From the NCBI GenBank assembly GCA_037445875.1, contig JBBIJR010000007.1, positions 1 through 64,000 of the forward strand: a DNA stretch of 64,000 bases, read 5' to 3'. This stretch comes from JBBIJR01 sp037445875. Lineage in GTDB: Bacteria > CLD3 > SB21. Shown here piece after piece: positions 43,624 to 51,900 of this stretch (the first letter of the stretch is position 1; every line of letters begins with the position of its first letter). The notes under the pieces are model-generated. The model did not search any database, had not been told where the DNA came from, and saw only the letters and a list, made by a program, of their open reading frames with translations. The position numbers and the translations under genes were made by a program.

Positions 43624-45075
43624 TCAGCTGACGTTCTTCAGTATGGCGGTCAGGAAGTTCCAGAAACGTTCCACGGTATCGATGTAGATCTTCTCGTCGG
43701 GTGAATGGACGCCTTCCAGCGTGGGTCCGAACGAGACCATGTCGATGCCGGGACACTTCTCACCGATGATGCCGCATTCGAGTCCGGCATGGATCGCCTT
43801 GATGGCGGGTTCTTTGCCGTACAGCTGTTGGTAAGTCTGCCTCGCGACCTTGAGGATCGGCGACTGCATGTTCGGCTTCCACCCGGGATAGCCGTCGGTC
43901 CACTCGGCCGCGGCCCCGCCCATGCCGAAAACGATGCCGACGGCCTGACAGATTTCGTCGATCTCGGACGCAACCGAGCTGCGCTGGCTGGTCGTGAGGA
44001 TGATCATTTTCTTGTCCATGGTGAGAACAGCCACGTTGGTGGAAGTCTCCACCAGGCCCGGGAGGTCGGCGCTCATCTTCAGAACGCCGTGCGGCAGCGC
44101 CGCGAGGGTGTGGAGGACCTTCTTCTGCAGACCCTTTTTCAACACCTTCTGTGTGCCCTTCACCTCTTCGAAAGTAATCTGCAGTCCCGGATCGACCGAG
44201 CCCAACTCCGCCTTGACGGTGGTCTCGAACTTCTGAACGGCTTCCCGTGCTTCGGCGAGCCTCTTTTTCGGTACGGCCAACACAGCTTCGGCCTCGCGGG
44301 GGATGGCGTTGCTCTTGTTCCCTCCCTGGAGCGTTGCCAGGCGAACGCCCAGTTCCGCCAGAGCGAGCAGCACCCGGTTGATGATCTTCAGCGAGTTCCC
44401 GCGGCCCTTGTCGATTTCGAGTCCGGAGTGTCCGCCTTTGAGGCCTTTGACCATCAGATGACACAGGACGGTCTGGGCCGGAGCCGCTTCGGTCTCGAGT
44501 TTCCACCGGCCAATCGTGTTGCGACCGCCCGAACAACCGACATACAACGAGCCTTCTTCCTCGGAATCGAGATTCAACAGCGTCCGGCTCTCGAGGAAGT
44601 CGCCCCTCAGATTGTTCGCGCCGGTCAGGCCGGTTTCTTCGTCGACTGTGAACAGGAACTCCAGCGGGCCGTGTTCGAGCGAACGGTCCTCCATGATGGC
44701 CAGGTTGGTTGCGACGGCGATGCCGTTGTCGGCTCCAAGCGTCGTTCCGTTGGCGCTCAGTACGTTGCCCTGGCGGACCAGTTCGATCGGATCTTTGGTG
44801 AAGTCGTGGACCTTGTCCTTGTTCTTCTCGCAGACCATGTCGAGATGGCCCTGCAGCGCTACCTGCGGGACGCGCCCTTTTCCGGCCGACGCGGGTTTTT
44901 TCACGACCACGTTTCCGTATTCATCCCGCCTGGTTTCGAGGCCCAGACGTTTGGCCGTGCCCATTACGTATTCGATCATCGCGCCTTCGTTCTTAGACCC
45001 GCGGGGAATGCGCGAGATCTCGGCGAAGTACTTCCAGACTCGTTCCGGTTTCAAGCCTTCCACAGCGTTCGACAT
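43624..45075 (-). CDS. pepD: Aminoacyl-histidine dipeptidase PepD (M20C)
   Basis: 483 aa, the usual length. It carries the M20 zinc motifs: QGHLDMVCEKN with the first His-x-Asp, GTTLGADNGIAVA with the bridging Asp, and FTVDEETGLTGANNL with the catalytic Glu pair. KGGHSGLEIDKGRGNSLK and IHAGLECGIIGEKCPG complete the M20C pattern. PepD cleaves dipeptides with N-terminal or C-terminal His and many others, using zinc. It lies last in an operon of a peptide transporter and a PqqD-like protein, which fits peptide nutrition. Confidence 0.93.
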   Translation of the reverse strand: MSNAVEGLKPERVWKYFAEISRIPRGSKNEGAMIEYVMGTAKRLGLETRRDEYGNVVVKKPASAGKGRVPQVALQGHLDMVCEKNKDKVHDFTKDPIELVRQGNVLSANGTTLGADNGIAVATNLAIMEDRSLEHGPLEFLFTVDEETGLTGANNLRGDFLESRTLLNLDSEEEGSLYVGCSGGRNTIGRWKLETEAAPAQTVLCHLMVKGLKGGHSGLEIDKGRGNSLKIINRVLLALAELGVRLATLQGGNKSNAIPREAEAVLAVPKKRLAEAREAVQKFETTVKAELGSVDPGLQITFEEVKGTQKVLKKGLQKKVLHTLAALPHGVLKMSADLPGLVETSTNVAVLTMDKKMIILTTSQRSSVASEIDEICQAVGIVFGMGGAAAEWTDGYPGWKPNMQSPILKVARQTYQQLYGKEPAIKAIHAGLECGIIGEKCPGIDMVSFGPTLEGVHSPDEKIYIDTVERFWNFLTAILKNVS

Positions 45076-45091
45076 AACAAGAACTCCTTGC

Positions 45092-45511
45092 TTAATTCAC
45101 GCACGGCTGATGAGACGAACCGACGGCATCGAGGATCACGATCTTTTCCCTTTCCAGCATCTGCACGAATTTGCCGATGCGCTCGTAAACCGGCTCGATC
45201 GATTCTCCGAACTTCGCCCTCATGGAGGCAGCGATTTCCTTGATCGGCGTCTGTCCGTCGAAACGGTTCCACACAAAACTCCCGAACACGTCCAGCCGGA
45301 TGCGGAAGTGCGGCCTGGCCAGATGGGGCAGAAGATACTTCACGGCAAGGCGGTTGCGAAACTTGGGTATGAGCAGCACCACCTGGTCGTTATCGCCGAG
45401 TTCCCAGGACACATTCCTGAGCGGCCGCACCTCAAGCAGATTGACATCGTTCCCGTCCACCGGCAAGCCCTCCGCGCGCTCAGAATACGGCCGTCGGCGG
45501 AGCCGGTTCAT
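45092..45511 (-). CDS. PqqD/RRE-like small protein
   Basis: 139 aa from ATG 45511, which overlaps the end of the OPT gene by 32 nt; TTG 45466 is an alternative. The sequence fits the PqqD fold: PLRNVSWELGDNDQVVLLIP, FRIRLDVFGSFVWNRFDGQT and YERIGKFVQMLEREKIVIL. Members bind peptides as RiPP recognition elements or act in PQQ synthesis, but many FCB copies are stand-alone. Here it lies between an oligopeptide transporter and a dipeptidase, with no radical SAM maturase or precursor peptide nearby. Its function is open. Confidence 0.78.
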   Translation of the reverse strand: MNRLRRRPYSERAEGLPVDGNDVNLLEVRPLRNVSWELGDNDQVVLLIPKFRNRLAVKYLLPHLARPHFRIRLDVFGSFVWNRFDGQTPIKEIAASMRAKFGESIEPVYERIGKFVQMLEREKIVILDAVGSSHQPCVN

Positions 45512-47519
45512 CCGGTTTGCCCGCGTTCTTGATGGGTATCTGAATGAGAATGAACGCAATTACGGCAAACACGGCCAGACTGGTCACGATCGAAGGATGT
45601 TCGAACACGGCGAACAGCCTGGTCTCGGTGAAGGCCAGCGTCGCAAACAGCAGACCGATCAGCGCCTCTCCGGCGATGAGGCCGGCGGCCAGCAGCACGC
45701 CCGTGTTCTCCACACGGGCTTTCTGCGCGTCGTTGAACTGGCGCCTGGCGTTCATGCGCTCCACGACGCCTTTGATGACGCCTCCGACGAAGATCGCGAA
45801 CGTTGTCTCGAGCGGGAGGTACATTCCGACGCTGACGAGCATCGGGCTCTTGACCTGCATGAGGACGAAGCCGAGACCCATGAGCATACCGACAATGATC
45901 AGCGGCCACGCCATTTCACCGCCCACGATCCCCTGGGACAAGAGCGCCATCAGGCTGGCCTGCGGGGCAGGCAGATTGCGGCCGCCGAACCCGGTGCCGC
46001 CCGTGTTGATGTCGCCCTGATGCAGCACGACGAGGGGCAGGAACAGTACGACGGAGGCGAGACCGACGCCGAACAGGTCGCCGACCTGCATCTTCCATGG
46101 CGTGCCGCCGAGGATATGCCCGACTTTGAGGTCCTGCAGCATTTCACCGGCCACCGCGGCGGAAACGCAGACAACCGCCGCCACGCCAAGAACGGCGGCC
46201 ACTCCGGTGGAGCCCTTCATGCCGAGCGCCACCATCAGGATCGCGGCGACCAGCAGAGTGGACAACGTCAAACCGCTGATCGGATTGTTGCTCGAGCCGA
46301 TGATGCCTACCAGATAACCGGACACCGCGGCAAAAAAGAAGCCCGCGATAATCATGACGATCGTGGCCACCAGCGCGGCTGCCACGTCGCCGGAAAAGTA
46401 GTAGTAGATAAAGAAGGTCGCAACGGCAGAGGCCAGGATGCCCAGCATGATCCAGTTGAACTTCATGTCGGCTTCCGTGCGGACGGTTGTGTGTTCGCCG
46501 GTGGCCGCCTTCTTAACGTCTCCGATCGAGCGCTTGATGCCGGTGATCAGGCTGTTGCGCATGCGGAACAGCGTATAGCCCGCCCCGACCAGCATGCCGC
46601 CGATTGCGATCGGCCGCACGATGTACTTCCAGACGTTGGTGGACAGGTCGATCCAGGTGTGGTCCGTCGGCATCTCGCCGGCCGGCAGCAGCGTGGGGAG
46701 GAGAGAAGGAGCGAGGAAATAGGTGATGATGGGAACAAACAAACCCCACGCGAGCAAACCGCCGCTGAAATTCAACGAAGCGAGTTTCGGACCTATGATG
46801 TAGCCGACACCGATGTAGGCCGGGCTCACGCCGGGGGAACTGAGCACCATACCACCCTCAGCGGTCGCATTTCCGCTGGCGCGCAAGCCGATCGATGCTT
46901 TCGAGAAGGCGACGAACTTTTCCCATTGCGTCGCGAATACTTTGAACTGCCCCATGGCCTGTATCAGCGCGCCGATGCCCATTGCGCCGAACAGATACTT
47001 GGCTCCGGTCCCTCCGGTGCGGCCAGCCTTGTGGATTTCCGAGGCGGCCACGGACTCGGGGAACGGCAGTTCCACATCCTCCACCATCACCCGGCGCAGC
47101 AGGGCCACGAACATGATGCCAAGCACGCCGCCCACGAACATGATCGCCGTGGAAGCCAGGTAATGCTCGACGGTGGCGAATTCGGTCCAATCGGGCAGCA
47201 CTTCGCGCGCGATGAAAAACGCCGGTATCGTGAAGATCGCCCCGGCGGCCACGGATTCGCCGATCGAACCCACCGTACGGGCGAAGTTCTCTTCGAGGAT
47301 CGTTCCTTTCATCAGTCGAAGAAGCGCCATGCCGATCACGGCGGCCGGATAGGTGGCAGCGATGGTCATGCCCGCTTTCAGACCCAGATACGCGTTGGCG
47401 GCTCCCAGCACCACGCTCATGACCAGTCCGATGATCAGGGCGCGAATCGTAAACTCCTTCATCGAAGTCTCGGCGGAAACATACGGCTGAAATCCTCCGG
47501 CCAATTTGCTGTCCGACAT
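45480..47519 (-). CDS. OPT-family oligopeptide transporter
   Basis: 679 aa with 14-16 hydrophobic helices. The first region (RALIIGLVMSVVLGAANAYL) and the following GLKAGMTIAATYPAAVIGMA are the OPT family signature of the bacterial branch (EPT/OPT). An acidic loop near 300 and the motif GSSNNPISGLTLSTLL (family NPxSG) are also present. It imports short peptides with protons. It heads an operon with PqqD-like and PepD genes, and a promoter is seen at 47649-47677. Confidence 0.93.
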   Translation of the reverse strand: MSDSKLAGGFQPYVSAETSMKEFTIRALIIGLVMSVVLGAANAYLGLKAGMTIAATYPAAVIGMALLRLMKGTILEENFARTVGSIGESVAAGAIFTIPAFFIAREVLPDWTEFATVEHYLASTAIMFVGGVLGIMFVALLRRVMVEDVELPFPESVAASEIHKAGRTGGTGAKYLFGAMGIGALIQAMGQFKVFATQWEKFVAFSKASIGLRASGNATAEGGMVLSSPGVSPAYIGVGYIIGPKLASLNFSGGLLAWGLFVPIITYFLAPSLLPTLLPAGEMPTDHTWIDLSTNVWKYIVRPIAIGGMLVGAGYTLFRMRNSLITGIKRSIGDVKKAATGEHTTVRTEADMKFNWIMLGILASAVATFFIYYYFSGDVAAALVATIVMIIAGFFFAAVSGYLVGIIGSSNNPISGLTLSTLLVAAILMVALGMKGSTGVAAVLGVAAVVCVSAAVAGEMLQDLKVGHILGGTPWKMQVGDLFGVGLASVVLFLPLVVLHQGDINTGGTGFGGRNLPAPQASLMALLSQGIVGGEMAWPLIIVGMLMGLGFVLMQVKSPMLVSVGMYLPLETTFAIFVGGVIKGVVERMNARRQFNDAQKARVENTGVLLAAGLIAGEALIGLLFATLAFTETRLFAVFEHPSIVTSLAVFAVIAFILIQIPIKNAGKPDEPAPPTAVF

Positions 47520-47648
47520 ACAGCTCTCCTTGAATTAGTGGGATGTCCTGCCCATCCTCAGGGTTGCGAGACGATGTTACGCGCTTGTGCGCAAGGGGAT
47601 CGAGGCTTTCAAGAAAAGAACGGTGATTGGTGTACGAAAAGCGGCAAA

Positions 47649-47677
47649 AATATAGAGACTGAGCCAGTGAAAGTCAA
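47649..47677 (-). promoter_or_regulatory. Sigma70-like promoter of the OPT operon
   Basis: On the minus strand TTGACT (47677-47672), a 17-bp spacer and TATATT (47654-47649). Transcription would start near 47643, giving a leader of about 125 nt before ATG 47519. The leader is open to regulation, but no known riboswitch motif was recognised. Confidence 0.65.
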
Positions 47678-47763
47678 TTGTTTTCCCCACCGCAGCCAAA
47701 AACAAATTGATTTTCGTTGCGGCAATGGATAGATTGCGCAAAACTCTCCGACCTCCATCCGCC

Positions 47764-48480
47764 ATGATCAAAGCGGTTCTCTTCGACATGGGCAACACGC
47801 TCCTGCGGCAGGACAATGTCGAGGGGGAAAAGATGGAGCGGGCCGGATTTATCAATCATATCAACGTCTTTCGCAAGCGAGATCGGAACCAGCCCACGCT
47901 CGAACAGTGGAGCGCCCACTTTGCCCGGCTGAGAAAGCCGCTTCAGGCGCTCGCCGAACGCTTCCACGTCGAGATCGCCGTGGACAAGATCCTTGCTTCC
48001 ATGATCGAATTCTATGATCTCCCCCGCGACCTTACAGCGTCCATGCTGACGGTGCTCCTGTATCAGCCGCTGATGAACGCCCGGGTGCTGTTCCCGAACG
48101 TGGAAGAGACCCTGACCCTGCTGCGGGACCAGAACCTGCGGCTGGGCCTGATCTCCAATACGCCGGTTCCCGGCGTCCTGTGCCGCGAGACGCTGGCCAG
48201 GCTGGGCATTCTCGAGTATTTCGAATTCACCTTCTTTTCGTCCGAACTGGTGTTCCGAAAGCCGCATCCGCACATGTTCGACACCGCCTTGCATCGTCTC
48301 CGGTTGAAGCCCGCTCAGGTTCTGTTCGTCGGTGATCAGATCGACACAGATCTGGTGGGTGCGAAAGCCGTCGGGCTCAAGACGGCCTGGCTGAACCGGC
48401 CGGGGAGGAAGAAGCAACCGAAGGTCCGGCATCAAATAGCCGACCTCGGAGAAGTGGCCGAACTGGCCGCCCGATTATGA
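47764..48480 (+). CDS. HAD-superfamily hydrolase
   Basis: 238 aa from ATG 47764, which starts the first HAD strand (MIKAVLFDMGNTLLRQD, motif I DxG with Asn-Thr: an unusual DMGNT rather than DLDGT). Motif II is GLISNTP, motif III is FRKPHPHMF, and motif IV is VLFVGDQIDTDLVGAKAVGL. It dephosphorylates a small metabolite; REG-2/pyrophosphatase-type paralogues have the DMGNT wording. It overlaps the next HAD gene by 4 nt (ATGA). Confidence 0.88.
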   Translation: MIKAVLFDMGNTLLRQDNVEGEKMERAGFINHINVFRKRDRNQPTLEQWSAHFARLRKPLQALAERFHVEIAVDKILASMIEFYDLPRDLTASMLTVLLYQPLMNARVLFPNVEETLTLLRDQNLRLGLISNTPVPGVLCRETLARLGILEYFEFTFFSSELVFRKPHPHMFDTALHRLRLKPAQVLFVGDQIDTDLVGAKAVGLKTAWLNRPGRKKQPKVRHQIADLGEVAELAARL

Positions 48481-49133
48481 ACGCCGTTCGCCGGATTTTG
48501 TTCGATTTCGACTACACGCTTGCGGATTCCTCGGAGGGTATTCTGGCGAGTGTGAACCATGCGCTGGAACGCGAGGGTTGCCCGCCGGCCGATGCGGAAA
48601 CGGTGCGCCGCATGATCGGACATTCCCTCGAGGAAACGTTCGGCCAGTTCATCGACCCGCGCCGCACCGATTGCATTGCGCGGTGCAAAGATTGGTTTAT
48701 GCAGTACGCTGACACGGGGGAAATGGTCCGGCAAACGGTCATTCTGCCGGACGTGCCGCAGACCCTCGATCGGCTGCGGCGCAGCGGCTACGCGATGGGC
48801 ATCGTTTCGACCAAACGGCGGTCCACGATTGCGGACACCCTGGCGGTCCATGACCTGGGAGGGTACTTTCGGGTGATCGTGGGATACGAGGACGTGGAAA
48901 GGCTCAAACCGGACCCGGAAGGACTGTTCAAGGCGCTCCAGGCCCTTGGAGGAACCGTGTCCGACACCGTTTACGTGGGCGACAGCCTGATCGACATTCA
49001 GGCCGCCAGAAATGCCGGCTTGCGGATCATAGCGCTGGCGACGGGCAGGACCACGTACGAGACCCTGCTGGCGCACGCCCCGGACCGGACGGTGCGATCG
49101 TTCGCTGAACTGCAGGAGGTGCTTCAGTTGTGA
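48477..49133 (+). CDS. Phosphoglycolate phosphatase-like HAD hydrolase
   Basis: 218 aa. Motif I FDFDYTLADSSEGI, motif II GIVSTKRR, motif III RLKPDPEGLFKAL and motif IV TVYVGDSLIDIQAARNAG fit the Gph/PpaX group. These enzymes clear phosphoglycolate or pyrophosphate. Motif I reads DFDYT rather than DLDGT, as seen in a subset of family members. Coupled by ATGA to the first HAD gene and by GTGA to the SPOR lipoprotein. Confidence 0.88.
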   Translation: MNAVRRILFDFDYTLADSSEGILASVNHALEREGCPPADAETVRRMIGHSLEETFGQFIDPRRTDCIARCKDWFMQYADTGEMVRQTVILPDVPQTLDRLRRSGYAMGIVSTKRRSTIADTLAVHDLGGYFRVIVGYEDVERLKPDPEGLFKALQALGGTVSDTVYVGDSLIDIQAARNAGLRIIALATGRTTYETLLAHAPDRTVRSFAELQEVLQL

Positions 49134-49639
49134 TCGACCGGGGAACCCGTACGGCCGCCGTTCTGCTGGCGGCCCTGATCGGCTGCGGCTCTCCGCAAAC
49201 CGCCGTCAAAGCGCCTGTGCTGGAAACGCGGCCGCTCCAGGAGGACACCACGGGGCAGGACGAAAGCTATAAAGTCGGGTCGCTGCTCGATGAGGACTGG
49301 AAGATCGAACCGCGCCAATACCCGTACCACGGGCGACGCGTCAAAAGCCTCGAGACCAGCGGGGATACGGCGGCGAGTCGGGGTGAACTGGCCGTGCTGG
49401 GATTCCGCGTCCAGATACTTACAACGACCGACTATCATCGCGCCATGGCCGTTCGCGACGAGGCGCTGGCGAAGTTTACCGCCGAAGTGTACCTCGACTA
49501 CGAACCGCCCAACTACAAGGTTCGCGTCGGCAACTGCATCAATGCCGACGACGCTGAGGCGTTGAGAAGCGAGGCCAAGACGCTTGGTTTTGCCGACGCC
49601 TGGATCGTCAAAACCAAAGTGATCGTTCGAAAAGACTGA
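49130..49639 (+). CDS. SPOR-domain lipoprotein
   Basis: 169 aa from GTG 49130, which overlaps the stop of the HAD gene as GTGA. The N-terminus (TRTAAVLLAALIGC) is a lipoprotein signal with the lipobox cysteine at about 19. The C-terminal 80 residues are a SPOR domain: VLGFRVQILTTTDYHRAMAV, AEVYLDYEPPNYKVRVGNC, ADAWIVKTKVIV. SPOR domains bind denuded septal peptidoglycan and locate proteins to division sites. The family is broad, so the partner is unknown. Confidence 0.87.
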   Translation: MIDRGTRTAAVLLAALIGCGSPQTAVKAPVLETRPLQEDTTGQDESYKVGSLLDEDWKIEPRQYPYHGRRVKSLETSGDTAASRGELAVLGFRVQILTTTDYHRAMAVRDEALAKFTAEVYLDYEPPNYKVRVGNCINADDAEALRSEAKTLGFADAWIVKTKVIVRKD

Positions 49640-49671
49640 GGAACACAAAAACCAATAAAGGGAGTAAGACC

Positions 49672-50583
49672 ATGCAAATGAAGGACATCAAGACGATCGG
49701 CGTGCTCGGCTGCGGTCTGATGGGCTCTGGCATCGCGCAGGTGGCAGCGGCTTCAGGATTCAAGACCAGGGCCAGGGAGGTAAGCCAGGAGCTGATCGAC
49801 AAAGGCCTGGGAAGCATCAAGAAACAGCTCGAGCGTAACGCCGCCAAAGGCAAGATCACGACTGAGGAAAGGGACAAGACGCTGGGCAATCTCAGCGGTA
49901 CGATCCACCTCGACGACCTGAAGGACTGCGATGTGATCATCGAGGCCGTCACCGAGGACGTGGCCGTCAAGAACCAGATGTACAGCCACCTCGACAAGAT
50001 CTGCCCGTCGCACACGATCTTTGCGTCCAATACCTCCAGCCTGACCATCACCGAAATGGCGGCCAGCACGCAGCGGGCGGACCGGTTCTGCGGGATGCAT
50101 TTTTTTAACCCCGTGCCGGTGATGAAACTGGTGGAGATCGTCAAAGGCGTGCGAACGTCGGACGAGACGTTTCAGACCGCGTTCGAGCTCGGCAGGGCCC
50201 TCGGGAAAACGCCCATCGGCGCGAAGGACAATTCGGGATTTGTGGTGAACTTCCTGCTCGTCCCGTATCTGCTGGGTGCCATCCGCGCCGTGCAGAACGG
50301 GATCGCCTCGATCGAGGACATCGACAAGGGTATGATGTTGGGCTGCGGGTATCCGATGGGTCCGCTGACGCTGCTCGACTTCGTCGGTATCGACACGACG
50401 TACCGCATCGCGGAGATCATGAACCGCGAATACGGTGAATCGATGTACTCGTGTCCGCCGCTGTTGAGGAAGATGTTCTTGGCAGGCTTCTACGGCCGCA
50501 AGTCCGGCAAGGGTTTCTACGACTACACGTCCGGCACACCGGTGGTGAACCAGGAGATCGTAAATTACGTGAAGATCGGCTAA
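49672..50583 (+). CDS. 3-hydroxyacyl-CoA dehydrogenase (3-hydroxybutyryl-CoA dehydrogenase type)
   Basis: 303 aa. The N-terminal Rossmann motif IGVLGCGLMGSGIAQVAAAS binds NAD(P). The domain ends with FFNPVPVMKLVEIV and the conserved His in CGMHFFNPV. The C-terminal half has MMLGCGYPMGPLTLLDFVG and LAGFYGRKSGKGFYDY. It oxidises 3-hydroxyacyl-CoA to 3-oxoacyl-CoA in beta-oxidation, or reduces acetoacetyl-CoA in butyrate or PHB metabolism. A GGGAG ribosome site precedes the ATG. It is preceded by the SPOR gene at 32 nt. Confidence 0.93.
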   Translation: MQMKDIKTIGVLGCGLMGSGIAQVAAASGFKTRAREVSQELIDKGLGSIKKQLERNAAKGKITTEERDKTLGNLSGTIHLDDLKDCDVIIEAVTEDVAVKNQMYSHLDKICPSHTIFASNTSSLTITEMAASTQRADRFCGMHFFNPVPVMKLVEIVKGVRTSDETFQTAFELGRALGKTPIGAKDNSGFVVNFLLVPYLLGAIRAVQNGIASIEDIDKGMMLGCGYPMGPLTLLDFVGIDTTYRIAEIMNREYGESMYSCPPLLRKMFLAGFYGRKSGKGFYDYTSGTPVVNQEIVNYVKIG

Positions 50584-50769
50584 GACCCGACCGCGTTCGC
50601 GAAGAAGGAGCGTGACCGCACCGGTCAAACGGTGGTTCCGTCACCGCGGGCGGGGACACCATTCGTCGCGCCGGTCGCAGGGATTCACCCGATGCCGCTG
50701 AGCCAGAGGCGTAGAACGCATAGCTTCAGCCCCGACTTCGCTCCGCATGATGGGGGAAGGCGCATACCA

Positions 50770-50803
50770 AGCTTCACGGCGAGCGGGGCCGAACCGTGAA
50801 GCT
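50770..50803. terminator. Hairpin between converging hydroxyacyl-CoA dehydrogenase and biotin-carrier genes
   Basis: AGCTTCACGG (50770-50779) and its exact complement (50794-50803) enclose a 14-nt loop. It lies 2 nt past the biotin-carrier stop. No T-run is obvious, so it may be a processing hairpin rather than a full terminator. The 190 bp before it hold no gene. Confidence 0.5.
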
Positions 50804-50804
50804 C

Positions 50805-51323
50805 CTATCCTATCGTGATCAACACCTGTCCCTTCTCGACGTTCTTTCCTGGGCGGACATTGACGGTGGTGACTTTGCCTGACGTGGGTGACTTGATCTC
50901 GTTCTCCATCTTCATTGCTTCGAGGATCACCATGCCCTGACCCTGTGCCACCGTGTCGCCCTCCGCCACCATCACCTTGGTCACAAGGCCGGGGATCGGA
51001 GCCTTGACCTCCCCGCCGCCCGCCTGGGCAGCCTCGGCGATGAACGACCGCATCAGGTGGGTCCGCTCGTCTTCAACGAGGAACTCGAAGCGGTGGCCGC
51101 GCGTATAGACCACGTGTTTGTCCTTGTTTCGGTCGATCACGAGGCGGAAGGACTCGTTGCGTACGATCATCGAATACAGCGAGCCCTTGCCCACCGCTTT
51201 GAAGTCGACCGGAAACTCCTCCACTTGGCCGTCCGGGTCCGTGTAGCGGACGAAGAGTCCTTCCTCAGACTCAGCGATTTCCACGTCGTGCGTGATCTTG
51301 CCGTTTGTGACCTTGTACTTCAT
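50805..51323 (-). CDS. Biotin carboxyl carrier domain protein
   Basis: 172 aa. The C-terminal lipoyl/biotinyl domain has the biotin site EAMKMENEIKSPTSGKV (lysine in MKM) and the entry loop VKAPIPGLVTKVMVAEGDTV. An N-terminal beta-rich part (KYKVTNGKITHDVEIAESEE) resembles the BCCP-associated region of acyl-CoA carboxylase alpha chains or oxaloacetate-decarboxylase gamma/alpha-type proteins. A carrier needs a biotin carboxylase and a carboxyltransferase; neither is adjacent in this window, so it is a stand-alone carrier here. Upstream lies the repeat cluster with an assembly gap. Confidence 0.9.
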   Translation of the reverse strand: MKYKVTNGKITHDVEIAESEEGLFVRYTDPDGQVEEFPVDFKAVGKGSLYSMIVRNESFRLVIDRNKDKHVVYTRGHRFEFLVEDERTHLMRSFIAEAAQAGGGEVKAPIPGLVTKVMVAEGDTVAQGQGMVILEAMKMENEIKSPTSGKVTTVNVRPGKNVEKGQVLITIG

Positions 51324-51426
51324 GCGAAATGCGGGGAGTAACTTCGAGCCAAGATAGGCGGACTCAGCGTAAAAAACAAGGACTCAGGACAGTGATCAAC
51401 AGGCATTTGGGGTGTGTCATCGACCC

Positions 51427-51480
51427 AGACACAACATGGGGTTGTGCCACGTCGAGCGCAGCGAGACATCTGGGGGGCGA
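51427..51480. repeat. 54-bp direct repeat, left copy
   Basis: The unit begins AGACACAACATGGGGTTGTG and contains GTCGAGCGCAGCGAGACATC; it ends TGGGGGGCGA. It is identical to 51652-51705, on the other side of the N-run. The part CACAACATGGGGTTGTG is a short palindrome that could form a hairpin. A shortened copy (GTCGAGCGCAGCGAGAC) lies at 51537-51553, against the gap. Confidence 0.8.
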
Positions 51481-51552
51481 GCCGTGATCAATGGGCAGTG
51501 GTCAACGAGCAGTGATCAATGAGCAGCTGTGTCATGTCGAGCGCAGCGAGAC
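51481..51552. repeat. Degenerate tandem GTGATCAATGAGCA-type repeats
   Basis: Short imperfect units such as GTGATCAATGGGCAGTGG, GAGCAGTGATCAATGAGCAG follow the left copy. Similar units occur at 51709-51738 and 51773-51797, and a weaker one near 56098. They form no gene and look like a dispersed intergenic repeat. Confidence 0.6.
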
Positions 51553-51651
51553 NNNNNNNNNNNNNNNNNNNNNNNNNNNNNNNNNNNNNNNNNNNNNNNN
51601 NNNNNNNNNNNNNNNNNNNNNNNNNNNNNNNNNNNNNNNNNNNNNNNNNNN
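51553..51651. other. Assembly gap (99 N)
   Basis: Run of N. It lies inside the repeat cluster, so the number of repeat units is unknown; the two flanking copies are identical, which is the likely cause of the gap. Confidence 0.97.
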
Positions 51652-51705
51652 AGACACAACATGGGGTTGTGCCACGTCGAGCGCAGCGAGACATCTGGGG
51701 GGCGA
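51652..51705. repeat. 54-bp direct repeat, right copy
   Basis: Exact copy of 51427-51480, starting at the first base after the gap. It is followed by GAACAGTAATC and the TGATCAATGAGCA units. Confidence 0.8.
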
Positions 51706-51900
51706 ACAGTAATCAAATTGAGCAGTGATCAATGAGCAATCCCGACCACACCCCCGTTCGGGACTCCACGATGACTGATAACTGCTTACTGATCACTGTA
51801 ATGTAACAATTTTCCCTTGTCGAAAGTGCCTTCCATGTGTACATTTGACGGTGTTCCATTAGGTTTGCAAACCGTCGCCACTAACGATAATGTCCATCGT

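Noticed and set aside
45222..47732. Very long open frame (over 800 codons) opposite the OPT transporter
   Set aside because: It reads through three real genes' reverse strand, has low-complexity His/Asp/Gly/Arg content and no start signal. The opposite frame is an evident transporter.
51427..51705. CRISPR array
   Set aside because: Only two full repeat copies, no regular unique spacers of constant length, and no cas genes in the window.
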